The notes under the pieces were generated by a model. That model searched no databases, had not been told where the DNA came from, and worked only from the letters and a program-made list of their open reading frames with translations. Shown here one piece after another: positions 50,256 through 58,549 of a stretch of DNA of 64,000 nt. Each line of letters starts with the position of its first letter. The first letter of the stretch is position 1. The translations under genes were made by a program, and so were the position numbers. The stretch is from Streptosporangium subroseum (lineage in GTDB: Bacteria > Actinomycetota > Actinomycetes > Streptosporangiales > Streptosporangiaceae): contig NZ_FZOD01000022.1 of the NCBI RefSeq assembly GCF_900188345.1, positions 56,514 to 120,513 on the forward strand, written 5' to 3'.

Positions 50256-53042
50256 TCACCACGGCCACTCCAGCAGGGGCAGCCGGATCGGGCGCCGCGT
50301 GGTGACGGGTGGCCAGACCTGCACGGGAACCTGTGCCTTGGTGGGTTCGAAGAAGGCGTCCACGACCTTCGCCGCGGCGTTCCCCTTCTCGTCGGAGCAC
50401 CACATCCTGCGAAACTCGGCGTACTTCGCGGCGAACGACGCGGCCACGCAGTCCAGGTCGTTCAGCACGTGGATCAGTTCCTCGGTGGTGGTCAGACAGG
50501 GGCCGGGGGCGATCTCGGGCAGGTCGTAGTAGACCCCCCGTTCGACCCTCCGGTATTCGTCCCAGTCGTCGATCAGGAACAGCATCGGCCGGCCGGTGAT
50601 CGCGTAGTCGCACATCAGGGACGAGTAGTCGGTCAGCAGCGCGTCCGAGGCGAGCATCAGGTCGTTGATCTCCGGATACCATCCGGCCGGGCGGACGAAG
50701 TGGCGCAGATGCTGCGGAACCCTGTAGCGCTCGACCGGGTGAGGGCGCAGGATCACCACCCACTCGCCCGCCAGGGCCTCGGCCATCATGGTCAGGTCGG
50801 CCCTGACCGACCGCCCCGAGGATCTGGCCTGGTCCCGGTAGGTGGGTGCGTAGAGCAGCACCTTGGGCCCCCGTGGGATCTCCAGCAGGTCCTTCGCCCG
50901 CCGTACCGCCTCGTCGTCACCGTGGACGAGGACGTCGCACCGGGGCGAGCCGTACCGCAGGACGAGGCCCCTGTAGTCGTTGGCGGGCAGGAAGGTCCGC
51001 TCGAACTCGGCGCTCGGCGAGACCAGCGCGTCCCATCGCTCCACCGCGGCCCGCCACTGCGCTCGCGGCCCGGGGAAGTCGGCGCGCAGGTCGGGCGAGT
51101 TGAAGCCGGTCGACTTGATGCCCTGGCCGTGCCAGGTCTGCAGGTAGCGCGTCCCGGACGGCTTGGGATAGGACAGCGGCATGCCGTGGCTGTCCACCCA
51201 GTAGCCCGCCCTGGCCATGGTCCAGATGTGGCGCCAGCTCATCCGCCGCACCAGCTTGGCGTCCGAGGGGAAGTTCCGCCGGGTTCTGGCGACCGACCAG
51301 ACCATCTCCAGCGGAGTCCCGCGCCGCCTGAGCTCCTCGTAGACGTAGCGCGGGCTGCCGGTGTATCCGGTGCCGACGTCGGACTCGAACAGTGCCAGGT
51401 TCTCGCGGGGCGACAGGAACCTGATCAGTCCCTTGTAGACGCGGAGTTTCACGTGCGGCCGGCCCAGGCGTTTCAGCAGCTTGACGTGGGTCCGCCAGAG
51501 CAGCCGGGGCATCTTCCAGACCGGGCCCTTCCGCCGCCACTGCACCCGCAGGAACGCGGCCTGTCCCTCCGCCCCGACCGTGACCTCGTGCCAGGGGACG
51601 ACCGCCCTGATCGGTGCGGCGGACGGGTCGACGAGCAGCTGGTCGGAGGTGACCCGGCCGTCGGCGCGGACGATCGCGATGCTCGGGTCGTAGCGGCCGT
51701 CGAAGCCCAGGCGGCCGTGCCTCAGCGTGGCGAGGTCGATCGTCGCCTCGCTCAGGTGACTGCCGTCGTCCTGTTCACGCGGCGTCAGCCGTACCTCATG
51801 GTTCTTGAACCGCAGGAACGCGGACCAGCCCGGGTTGGCGACGAGTACCCCGAACGGGTCGTAGGTCCTGATCGCCAGCGTGATCCGGGTGCCCTCACCG
51901 GTGAAGGACGCCTCGTGACGGAGCCTGGCCTCGGTGTAGGGCAGCTCGGCCATCCGGAGCGAGGTGATCTCCATCCCCTCGGCCGGGGCGGTGCCCCAGT
52001 AGGTCCGCCCGCCCTCCTGTACGGCGAAGCGCGGCGCGGCCCTCGGCCCGTTCAGGGACCGGGCGGCGACCAGGAGCTCGTCGGTCCGGCCGTCGAGGAT
52101 GAGGCGGCAGCAGACCTGGACGACCGGATCCATCGGCTCGAACGCCGCCGGGTCCAGCTCCGTCAGGTAGGGGCGGACCAGCGACACGAACTCCTCGGCC
52201 CATTCGACATCGCGCGAGGGCAACGGGTTGAGGTAGACCCGCAGGTCCTGGCGGACGAACCGGCGCTGCCGCTCGGGCACCAGGTGGGCGAGACCGTTGT
52301 CGCGCAGGATGGCGTCACTCAGCCGGGCCGCCCTGATCCGTTGCCGGACGTTGTCCATCTCCCTGATGCTGAGCGAGATCGACAGCCGCGAGTCGCCCTC
52401 CTCCACGGCCCGATGCCAGAGGTAGACGACCCACGGCACCACGGCGAACCGCCGCGCGGCGCAGTAGAGCTCGGCGGTGAAGACGTGGTCCTCGTAGTAC
52501 AGGTCTTCCCGAAACGGCAGCCGCCTGATCAACTCGGCCCGGTAGAGCTTGTTGGTGCTGAAGGAGTCGAGGAACATCTCGGGCGCCTCGGAGATCCCCT
52601 CGACGGTCCTGCGCCTGGCGAACAGCTCGGGATAGTAGGCCCGGGTCTTGCCGTTCCACTCGTACAGCCGGGAGATCTGCCCGGTGACGAAGTCGGCGTC
52701 GGTCCGCTCGATCTCCAGCACCATGCTCTTGCAGGCGTGCCTGGGCAGCTCGTCGTCGCTGTCGAGAAACATGATGTACGGCGCGCGGGCCGCCTCGACC
52801 CCGTCGTTCCGTGGCGCTCCGCATCCTCCGCTGTTGACGTCCCGCCGCAGGTAGCGGATCCGATGGTCCTCCCGCTGGAGCTCACCGGCGACCCGTTCGG
52901 TGTCGTCGGTGCTCGCGTCGTCGACGATGACCACTTCCAGGTTCCGCAGCGACTGGCCGAGCACGGACCGCACGGCCCTGGGAAGCCGCGCGTCGTCGTT
53001 GTAACCGATAACGACCACGCTGCACTCTGGTGTTTTGATCAC
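50256..53042 (-). CDS. GT2/CDP-glycerol glycerophosphotransferase fusion (TagF-like), copy 2
   Basis: 928 residues from GTG 53042. The N-terminal GT2 domain is complete: CSVVVIGYNDDARLPRAVRS, VVIVDDASTDDT, FLDSDDE, and YYEDHVF. The C-terminal half is a CDP-glycerol glycerophosphotransferase: LALFESDVGTGYTGSPRYVY, YLQTWHGQGIK, LLYAPTYRDQ, SDALLTDYSSLMCDYA. It is paralogous to the gene at 36395-39154, which has a weaker GT2 half, and lies at the other end of the cluster in the opposite direction. It likely primes with a sugar and extends with polyol phosphate. The final codons belong to the 35-bp repeat that continues into the next gene. Confidence 0.9.
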   Translation of the reverse strand: MIKTPECSVVVIGYNDDARLPRAVRSVLGQSLRNLEVVIVDDASTDDTERVAGELQREDHRIRYLRRDVNSGGCGAPRNDGVEAARAPYIMFLDSDDELPRHACKSMVLEIERTDADFVTGQISRLYEWNGKTRAYYPELFARRRTVEGISEAPEMFLDSFSTNKLYRAELIRRLPFREDLYYEDHVFTAELYCAARRFAVVPWVVYLWHRAVEEGDSRLSISLSIREMDNVRQRIRAARLSDAILRDNGLAHLVPERQRRFVRQDLRVYLNPLPSRDVEWAEEFVSLVRPYLTELDPAAFEPMDPVVQVCCRLILDGRTDELLVAARSLNGPRAAPRFAVQEGGRTYWGTAPAEGMEITSLRMAELPYTEARLRHEASFTGEGTRITLAIRTYDPFGVLVANPGWSAFLRFKNHEVRLTPREQDDGSHLSEATIDLATLRHGRLGFDGRYDPSIAIVRADGRVTSDQLLVDPSAAPIRAVVPWHEVTVGAEGQAAFLRVQWRRKGPVWKMPRLLWRTHVKLLKRLGRPHVKLRVYKGLIRFLSPRENLALFESDVGTGYTGSPRYVYEELRRRGTPLEMVWSVARTRRNFPSDAKLVRRMSWRHIWTMARAGYWVDSHGMPLSYPKPSGTRYLQTWHGQGIKSTGFNSPDLRADFPGPRAQWRAAVERWDALVSPSAEFERTFLPANDYRGLVLRYGSPRCDVLVHGDDEAVRRAKDLLEIPRGPKVLLYAPTYRDQARSSGRSVRADLTMMAEALAGEWVVILRPHPVERYRVPQHLRHFVRPAGWYPEINDLMLASDALLTDYSSLMCDYAITGRPMLFLIDDWDEYRRVERGVYYDLPEIAPGPCLTTTEELIHVLNDLDCVAASFAAKYAEFRRMWCSDEKGNAAAKVVDAFFEPTKAQVPVQVWPPVTTRRPIRLPLLEWPW

Positions 53043-53211
53043 ACTACGAGTTGTTCCCGTAACTAAAGGCGGTCTTGTCCGTCTTGTGGAGTGATGACCG
53101 TCTTTTGGGGCTTATCTGAAAGAAGATGATTCTCGCTTCGTCGTCTCGTCTTCCGGTCCCATGCTTGCCATTGACCAGGTGGTACGACGGAGATGTGGGT
53201 CTCAGCCAGTA

Positions 53212-54672
53212 TCAGGTTTCGTCGTCTGATCCAGCCAGTCGGTACACGGTGTGGCTTCCGCGGCCTCCATGTACCCGCACCAGGCCGTCGGCGCGCAGAG
53301 GCTTAAGCGCGTATTGGATCTGGCGTTCGCTGAGCCCGGTCTCTGCCATCAACTGGTTCATGGTGGCAGCCTTTCTTTCGAGAGCTTCCATCAATAGGGC
53401 CGCATTGACGGATCTTGATTTTTTAGATTTCCCTTTCTTTTCCGGTAGGGCGGAATTGACGAGTCGGGCCGTGAACCGGATCGCTTGATCATGGAAATGA
53501 GGTGGAGGCATCTGAGCGGCTTGTAGGCTGGTGAGGATCGTGGGAATCCCGGAGGCGAGTGCTTCCACGACTCTTCGTTCGGGTCCGAAACGGACGTTCT
53601 GGCAGATTCGTAGGAGCCAGGCGTTGCGAGACGAGGTCACTCCCGTCCGCCCGAGATTGTCGACCGTCACCCCCCATAGGCCGCCGGGATTGGTCAAGAT
53701 CAGTTGGCCGGGTTCGAGTCGCAAGGTGATGGCCTGAGTGAGCGCATAGGGTCCCAGATCGCGGTGTACGAGGGCGTTGGAGAGCAACTCTCGTACCGCC
53801 TCGGGGGGATATTCCCGCTCATCGTGCGTGTGTCCTTGAGCCGACTGGCGGATGCGGGTCTGACTGTTTCGCTGGACCCAGTTGAGAGCTTGTTCCAGCA
53901 TCAAGGGGATGGGCCCGTCGAAACGTTGAACGTCGAGAGCGCGGATGCCTGCGGTACCGGCCTTTCCCGTTGTGACGCTGGCTTGAATGATCGCGTTGGG
54001 CATGAACTGCTGGGGATAAACGCCGAGAGCGAGCAGACCGGCAACTGTAGGTGTTCGGTCCGGGCCGGCAGTGACGCCAGTACGGAACAGAATGTCATCG
54101 TCGCTGAGCCGGGCGAGGCTGGTCGAGCCGGCTCGGGAGCTGACGATGTAGGAAATCAGCAACTCTGGATCGAGGTCATCGCGAGTTGCCCCGGAGATGG
54201 TCGCCTGATCGAATCGAGGAGTATCTCTGGAGGCAAGAAACGCTTGTTCCTCGATCTGCGAGAGTTCATAGTCACCGTCATACGCGCGTAGGTACGCTTT
54301 TCCTGTACTTCGAACGCGGCAGGGTTTAGCCGAGCTGGGGATCTCGTGGACCTGAGCGACGACTACGCGGGCACCTTCGAACTCGAAGTCCTGAACCTCG
54401 AAGGTGATGGGAGGTATCAGATTCTGGCGTGCCACAGTGGCGAGAGCGCTCTTGCAGAGAGCAACGTCATAGACGCCAGTGGCGGTGAAGCCGCTGCGCT
54501 CATCGACCCCAAAGATCAGCAGGCCGCCTCCTGGAGTATTCGCGAAGGCGGAAAGGGTCGAAATGACGGTTTTTGGAAAGCCGTCAGCGGCGGTCTTCGC
54601 CTCGATATCGGCAACGTCGCCGCCTTCTACGCGCAACCGGCCGATGATCGTTCTAAGCTCTCTCAAATCCAC
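53212..54672 (-). CDS. AlbA_2/Schlafen-type DNA-binding regulator with ATPase-like domain
   Basis: 486 residues. The N-terminal AlbA_2 (Schlafen-like) domain is recognisable from DIEAKTAADGFPKTVISTLS, FANTPGGGLLIFGVDE and KAYLRAYDGDYELS. The middle contains EYPPEAVRELLSNALVHRDL, the N-box of an HATPase_c_4 domain, and TNPGGLWGVT as a G1-like loop. The C-terminus is a winged helix (NQLMAETGLSERQIQYALKP). Proteins of this build are predicted transcription regulators and occur in accessory regions. Codon choice is less GC-extreme than in the neighbours, which suggests transfer. The GTG start lies inside the innermost of four 10-bp repeats (54665-54710). Confidence 0.82.
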   Translation of the reverse strand: MDLRELRTIIGRLRVEGGDVADIEAKTAADGFPKTVISTLSAFANTPGGGLLIFGVDERSGFTATGVYDVALCKSALATVARQNLIPPITFEVQDFEFEGARVVVAQVHEIPSSAKPCRVRSTGKAYLRAYDGDYELSQIEEQAFLASRDTPRFDQATISGATRDDLDPELLISYIVSSRAGSTSLARLSDDDILFRTGVTAGPDRTPTVAGLLALGVYPQQFMPNAIIQASVTTGKAGTAGIRALDVQRFDGPIPLMLEQALNWVQRNSQTRIRQSAQGHTHDEREYPPEAVRELLSNALVHRDLGPYALTQAITLRLEPGQLILTNPGGLWGVTVDNLGRTGVTSSRNAWLLRICQNVRFGPERRVVEALASGIPTILTSLQAAQMPPPHFHDQAIRFTARLVNSALPEKKGKSKKSRSVNAALLMEALERKAATMNQLMAETGLSERQIQYALKPLRADGLVRVHGGRGSHTVYRLAGSDDET

Positions 54673-54710
54673 AATCTAAATCTACAGTCAAATCGACAAT
54701 AAATCGACAA
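54665..54710. promoter_or_regulatory. Four iterated 10-bp sites at the start of the AlbA_2 regulator gene
   Basis: AAATCCACAA (54665), AAATCTACAG (54678), AAATCGACAA (54690) and AAATCGACAA (54701); centres are 13, 12 and 11 bases apart, close to one helical turn. On the minus strand they read TTGTCGATTT and the last covers the GTG start. An autoregulatory operator array is the likely meaning. Confidence 0.6.
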
Positions 54711-54884
54711 CCTTGAAGTCTGGCATGGCACCCACAGTCTGGATCATGGGTGGTCCTGTCCGATCGCGGGTTCGGCACGGCTGGGTGCTGCTGATCGACA
54801 GTGGCTTCATGGCTGAAAAACAGGGAAGGGTGGGGTGTCCGCCGGGCAATAAGGGGTGTCCTGTCCTTCCGGCAAGGGAGACCC

Positions 54885-55424
54885 TTGCAGATCGTTACTC
54901 CCGGCACCGTCTCGGTCGTCGATCCCGAGCGGTTCGGCACCGTCTTCGACGCGCACTACGAGGAGATTCGCCGCTACATCGGGCGGCGGCTCGACCTCGA
55001 CGTCGCCGAGGATCTCGCATCCGAGACCTTCCTGATCGCGTTCCGCCAGCGCGGACGCTTCGACCTCGCGCGGGGCGCGATCCGGCCCTGGCTGTACGGC
55101 ATCGCCACCAACCTGATCGGCCGCCACCGCCGGGCCGAGCTGCGCCGCTACCGCGCCTTGGCCAGGACCGGTCCGCCGCCGGACGACGACGGTCATGACC
55201 AGCGGGTCGCCGACAGAGTCACGGCAGGGGTGACGGTCGGCCGGCTCTCGGGGGCGCTGGCGGGGCTGTCGAAGGGGGAGCGGGACGTGGTGCTGCTCAT
55301 CGCGTACGGCGGGCTGACCTATGACGAGGTCGCCGAGGCGCTCGGGGTCGCCAACGGCACCGTGGCCTCCCGGCTCAGCCGGGCCAGGACCAAGCTGCAC
55401 AAGTCGCTGGGAGTGGAGGTCTGA
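54885..55424 (+). CDS. ECF RNA polymerase sigma factor
   Basis: 179 residues from TTG 54885 (GGGAG just upstream; the frame is open to 54801 without support). Region 2 (FGTVFDAHYEEIRRYIGRRL, DVAEDLASETFLIAFRQR, IRPWLYGIATNLIGRHRR) and region 4 (LSKGERDVVLLIAYGGLTYD, EVAEALGVANGTVASRLSRA) are both present, region 3 absent, as in ECF sigma factors. Its stop and the next start share one base (TGATG), so it is co-translated with a membrane protein that probably controls it. Confidence 0.93.
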   Translation: MQIVTPGTVSVVDPERFGTVFDAHYEEIRRYIGRRLDLDVAEDLASETFLIAFRQRGRFDLARGAIRPWLYGIATNLIGRHRRAELRRYRALARTGPPPDDDGHDQRVADRVTAGVTVGRLSGALAGLSKGERDVVLLIAYGGLTYDEVAEALGVANGTVASRLSRARTKLHKSLGVEV

Positions 55425-56563
55425 TGAACGAGTTCAAGCTCATCGACGACGTGATGCCGGACGTCCCGCCCTCCGATCCCGGGAGGATGGCCGAGGCCAG
55501 GGCCAGGGTGCTGAACGACGGGCGCTCCAGGTGGCGGTTCGGCTGGACGGCCGCCGCGGTGGCGGCGGCTACGGTCGCGGTCATCGTGCCGGCCGTGGTC
55601 GTGCCACGCCTCGGGGCACCCGTCGTGTCCTCCGTGCCCGATCCCCGGCATACGCTGGAGCCCGATCCCCGGCAGGCGCTGGAAGCGGCGGCCGACATGG
55701 CCAGACGTTCGGAGCCCGGGAGCGGCGACGTGTGGCGGGCGACGATGGAGATCACCACACAGGTGCAAGGCTCGCGCTACTCCGTGAACGAGCGTGTCCT
55801 CCAGACCCTGTGGCGGTCCAGACACCCAGTGACGATGCTGAGAGAGCGACGACTCCTCGGTGTGCAACCGGTCACTCCCGCCGACCGGGCCGCCTGGAAG
55901 CGCGCGGGCTCGCCGAAGCTGTGCGAATCAACCATTAAATGTGTAAACGGCACACTTTTCCTCAAGCCCGGCCAGACGGAGTACGAGATATACAGCCGGG
56001 AGAAGGCGCCGCTGCTCCGGCGAGGGCTGGTCGGATTCGATCTGAGGCCTTCGGGGGACATCAAGCTGTCCGGCGATCCCGCCGCGCTCAAGTCGGAACT
56101 GCTGAAGTCCTGGCCCACCTACCGGGACGATCCGCAGCGTGGTAAAACTCTCCCGGGCATGTCCATGGACGAGTGGCTCTGGTCGGTGGGGACGAGCCTC
56201 CCGGAGGCGCTGCCGCTCTCCCCCGCGACGCGTGCCGCTCTCTACCTCATGCTCGCGGACCTTCCCGGTGCCCGGGTCTTCAGCCAGGGGGACGAGGTGA
56301 TAGTGGCCCGACCGTTCCAGACCGGCTACGCGGAGGACCGTGTCGTGATCGATCGGGCCACCGGAACACTGGTGGCGATCCGGAAGGTACTGGTGAGATC
56401 GGTTCCCCGAGACAAGGGCTCCGGTGCCGACCGGCCCGACCTGCCACTGGGGACGGTCACCCACGAGGTCGCGTTCGTGAAGGTGGGCTGGACCGAGATC
56501 GGCCGCGGGCTTCCCATGGAATGCGCGCCGAGCATCAATAAAACGGGTCAGTGCGTTCGCTGA
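55424..56563 (+). CDS. CU044_5270 family membrane protein, likely partner of the ECF sigma factor
   Basis: 379 residues. A short cytoplasmic N-terminus (EFKLIDDVMPDVPPSDPGRM) is followed by one membrane span (WTAAAVAAATVAVIVPAVVV) and a long extracytoplasmic domain. This layout is that of CU044_5270-type proteins, which are regularly encoded next to ECF sigma factors in actinobacteria and are thought to act like anti-sigma factors. There is no zinc-binding HxxxCxxC motif. The outer domain has a single Cys pair region (LCESTIKC). Its stop codon is the start of a 29-bp duplication. Confidence 0.8.
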   Translation: MNEFKLIDDVMPDVPPSDPGRMAEARARVLNDGRSRWRFGWTAAAVAAATVAVIVPAVVVPRLGAPVVSSVPDPRHTLEPDPRQALEAAADMARRSEPGSGDVWRATMEITTQVQGSRYSVNERVLQTLWRSRHPVTMLRERRLLGVQPVTPADRAAWKRAGSPKLCESTIKCVNGTLFLKPGQTEYEIYSREKAPLLRRGLVGFDLRPSGDIKLSGDPAALKSELLKSWPTYRDDPQRGKTLPGMSMDEWLWSVGTSLPEALPLSPATRAALYLMLADLPGARVFSQGDEVIVARPFQTGYAEDRVVIDRATGTLVAIRKVLVRSVPRDKGSGADRPDLPLGTVTHEVAFVKVGWTEIGRGLPMECAPSINKTGQCVR

Positions 56564-56702
56564 CGCCGGCGGATCTCCGCGACGGACGTTGACGCCGATG
56601 GATCTCCGCGACGGGAGACGGACGGCGACGGCCCGGCCCTGTCGCGGGGGCCGGGCCGACGGGGTCGCCCAGACCTGTCGCGGAGGCCGGGCCGACGGGG
56701 TC
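56561..56702. repeat. Two small tandem repeats filling a convergent gap
   Basis: A 29-bp unit starting TGACGCCG at 56561-56589 and 56590-56618; the first TGA is the stop of the CU044_5270 gene. A second pair, starting CCTGTCGCGG, at 56638-56666 and 56674-56702 (period 36). Its last copy ends inside the stop codon of coxG on the other strand (56703-56701). Both pairs therefore touch a stop codon. Confidence 0.85.
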
Positions 56703-57546
56703 AGCGGCGGCGCAGGGTCCGGCGGACCAGCCAGCCGATCAGGACGAGACCCGCCAGAGCGGCCACCACCGGGGCGACGCGCTTGAGCAGGGGGAGACCC
56801 GCGACCTCCAGGAGGTTGAGCGCCTCCTCGTCCGGCGAGAGGGAGGTGCGGGAGGTGCCGGCCGGGTGGGCCTCGCGGGAGACGGCCCTCTCCGTCGTGA
56901 CGAACCCGTAGGACGAGGGCACCGCGGCGAGGTGGCGGACGGGCTCCTCCTTCTTGAGGATCTCGCTCTCGGTGACGTCGAGGCTCTCCGTGACCTCCGG
57001 GCCTTCCATGATCCTGGGGCCCTTCTCCGGGCTCTCCCCGGCCTTACCCGTCCCGACCTGGCCTGGGACCTCCGGCTCCGTCTCCGAGGTCTCCGAGCCG
57101 GTGCCCAGCAGCGCGGCCAGGTTGGCCGCGAACTTGTCGATCAGCTTGCCGCCGATCTCGGCCATCACCCCCCGGCCGAACTGGGCCGGGCGGCCGGTCA
57201 CGTTGAAGGAGGTGTCGACGGTGACCCGGGTGTCCGTGCCCTCGGGGTGCAGCCGCGCGATGACCGTGGCCCCGGCCGTGCCCGAGCCCCTGGCCTCCTT
57301 GCCGGCGGCCTTGATGGTCAGGGAGTGGGCGTCCTTGTCCACGTCTTCGAACGTGGCCTCGCCCTGGTAGATGACCGTGATCGGCCCGACCTTCACCTTC
57401 ATCCGGCCGGTGAAGGAGTCGTCGCCCACCGTGTCAAGGGCCGCTCCGGGCAGGCAGGGCGCGACCCGCTCGACGTCGAGCAGCACCGACCACGCCTGCT
57501 CGACCGGCACCGGAACCGTGAACTCGTGCTCGAACCGCATCGCCAT
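56701..57546 (-). CDS. coxG: CoxG-like SRPBCC protein with C-terminal membrane anchor
   Basis: 281 residues from ATG 57546 (AAGGAG 7 bases upstream). Residues 1-150 are a CoxG/SRPBCC domain (FEHEFTVPVPVEQAWSVLLD, APCLPGAALDTVGDDSFTGR, VTVDTSFNVTGRPAQFGRGV). A Glu/Pro-rich linker leads to one C-terminal span (VAPVVAALAGLVLIGWLVRR). CoxG proteins help to attach molybdenum hydroxylases to the membrane, and here the anchor is built in. It is the last gene of the coxSLM operon, 118 bases after coxM. Confidence 0.85.
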   Translation of the reverse strand: MAMRFEHEFTVPVPVEQAWSVLLDVERVAPCLPGAALDTVGDDSFTGRMKVKVGPITVIYQGEATFEDVDKDAHSLTIKAAGKEARGSGTAGATVIARLHPEGTDTRVTVDTSFNVTGRPAQFGRGVMAEIGGKLIDKFAANLAALLGTGSETSETEPEVPGQVGTGKAGESPEKGPRIMEGPEVTESLDVTESEILKKEEPVRHLAAVPSSYGFVTTERAVSREAHPAGTSRTSLSPDEEALNLLEVAGLPLLKRVAPVVAALAGLVLIGWLVRRTLRRR

Positions 57547-57664
57547 CGATCCGCTCCTTGTCGGTCGGCCGCTCCCGCGACATTCCGACCACGTACGGGA
57601 GCGCATCTACCAGTATGCCGCTATCGCAGGCGGGAAGCGGACTCCCCGCCTGCGACAACGCGAC

Positions 57665-58549
57665 TCAGCGGCCCGCGACTCCGATCGCCCTGTGGGTCAG
57701 CACCCGGGCCAGATGGCGTCGGTAGTCGGGCTGGGCGTGCAGGTCCGACGGGGGAGAGGTGCCCTCGTCGGCCCCGGCGCAGGCGTCCCTGACCGGATCG
57801 TGCGCGCCGTTGGAACCGGCCGCCGCGATGCTCACACCACGTATCGCGGCCTCCACCGCCCGTGCTCGCACGGGTGTGGAGCCCATGTTGGTCAGCCCGA
57901 TCCTGGCCTCCTCGATCGTCCCGTTGCTCCGCCGTACGGCGGCCGCCACGCCGACGATCGCCCACGCCTGCGCGGTCCTGTGGAACTTCTCGTAATGGAA
58001 GCCCCATCCGGGACCGAGAGCGGGCACCTTGACGCCGATCAGCACCTCGCCGGGTTCGAGCGCCGACTCCAGATAGTCGACGAAGAACTCGGCCGCCGGG
58101 ATCTCCCGCTCGCCCTCGCCCGACCGGACGACGAACACGCAGTCCAGCGCCAGCGCGACGGCGGGCAGGTCCCCGGCGGGGTCGGCGTGGGCCATCGACC
58201 CGCCGAACGTGCCGCGGTGCCGTACGGCGGGATCGGCCACCGTGGCCGTCGCCAGCGCGACCAGCGGGATCCGTTCCCTGACCACACCGGAGCGCAGCAC
58301 CTCGTCATGCGTGGTGAGCGCGCCGATGAACACGTGGTCGCCCCGATCCTCCACCCCGCGCAGCTCGGGCAGCCGCCCGAGATCCACCAGCGCGGACGGA
58401 TAGGCGAGCCGTAGCCGGAGCAGCGGCAGCAGGGACTGGCCACCGGCCAGCACCTTGACGTCGTCGCCGGAGGACGCGGCCTCACCCAGCACCTGGCACG
58501 CCTCGTCCAGGGACGCGGGCCGGACGTAGTCGAACGGTGCGGGAATCAT
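57665..58549 (-). CDS. coxM: FAD-binding medium subunit of a xanthine oxidase-family hydroxylase (CoxM-like)
   Basis: 294 residues from ATG 58549 (GGAGGAG upstream). FAD-binding motifs are AGGQSLLPLLRLRLAYP near residue 35 and GTFGGSMAHADPAGD near 110. The C-terminal part is shorter and more variable and includes an Ala/Gly/Asp-rich loop before the end. It passes electrons from the iron-sulfur subunit to the acceptor. The ATG overlaps the coxL stop (ATGA). Confidence 0.92.
   Translation of the reverse strand: MIPAPFDYVRPASLDEACQVLGEAASSGDDVKVLAGGQSLLPLLRLRLAYPSALVDLGRLPELRGVEDRGDHVFIGALTTHDEVLRSGVVRERIPLVALATATVADPAVRHRGTFGGSMAHADPAGDLPAVALALDCVFVVRSGEGEREIPAAEFFVDYLESALEPGEVLIGVKVPALGPGWGFHYEKFHRTAQAWAIVGVAAAVRRSNGTIEEARIGLTNMGSTPVRARAVEAAIRGVSIAAAGSNGAHDPVRDACAGADEGTSPPSDLHAQPDYRRHLARVLTHRAIGVAGR

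Larger units (their letters stand above)
50141..50273. repeat. 35-bp tandem repeat joining the TagF-like and GT4 genes
   Basis: Three full units (50141-50175, 50176-50210, 50211-50245) and a partial fourth (50246-50273). Read on the minus strand, each full unit holds GGAG (GGGG in the third), then ATGA, then CGGGACGCGGA. The partial unit contains the last codons and TGA of the upstream gene; the first unit contains the start of the downstream gene. Confidence 0.93.

Noticed and set aside
49671..53066. A plus-strand frame of more than 1100 codons antisense to the TagF-like copy 2 gene
   Set aside because: High third-position GC keeps the opposite strand open. Its translation is Pro/Arg/Gly/His-rich with no domain, while the minus strand encodes clear GT2 and glycerophosphotransferase motifs.
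53212..54672. Phage or plasmid defence system around the AlbA_2 protein
   Set aside because: No nuclease, second effector or other defence gene flanks it; the neighbours are a polymer cluster and a sigma factor. A regulator is the safer call.
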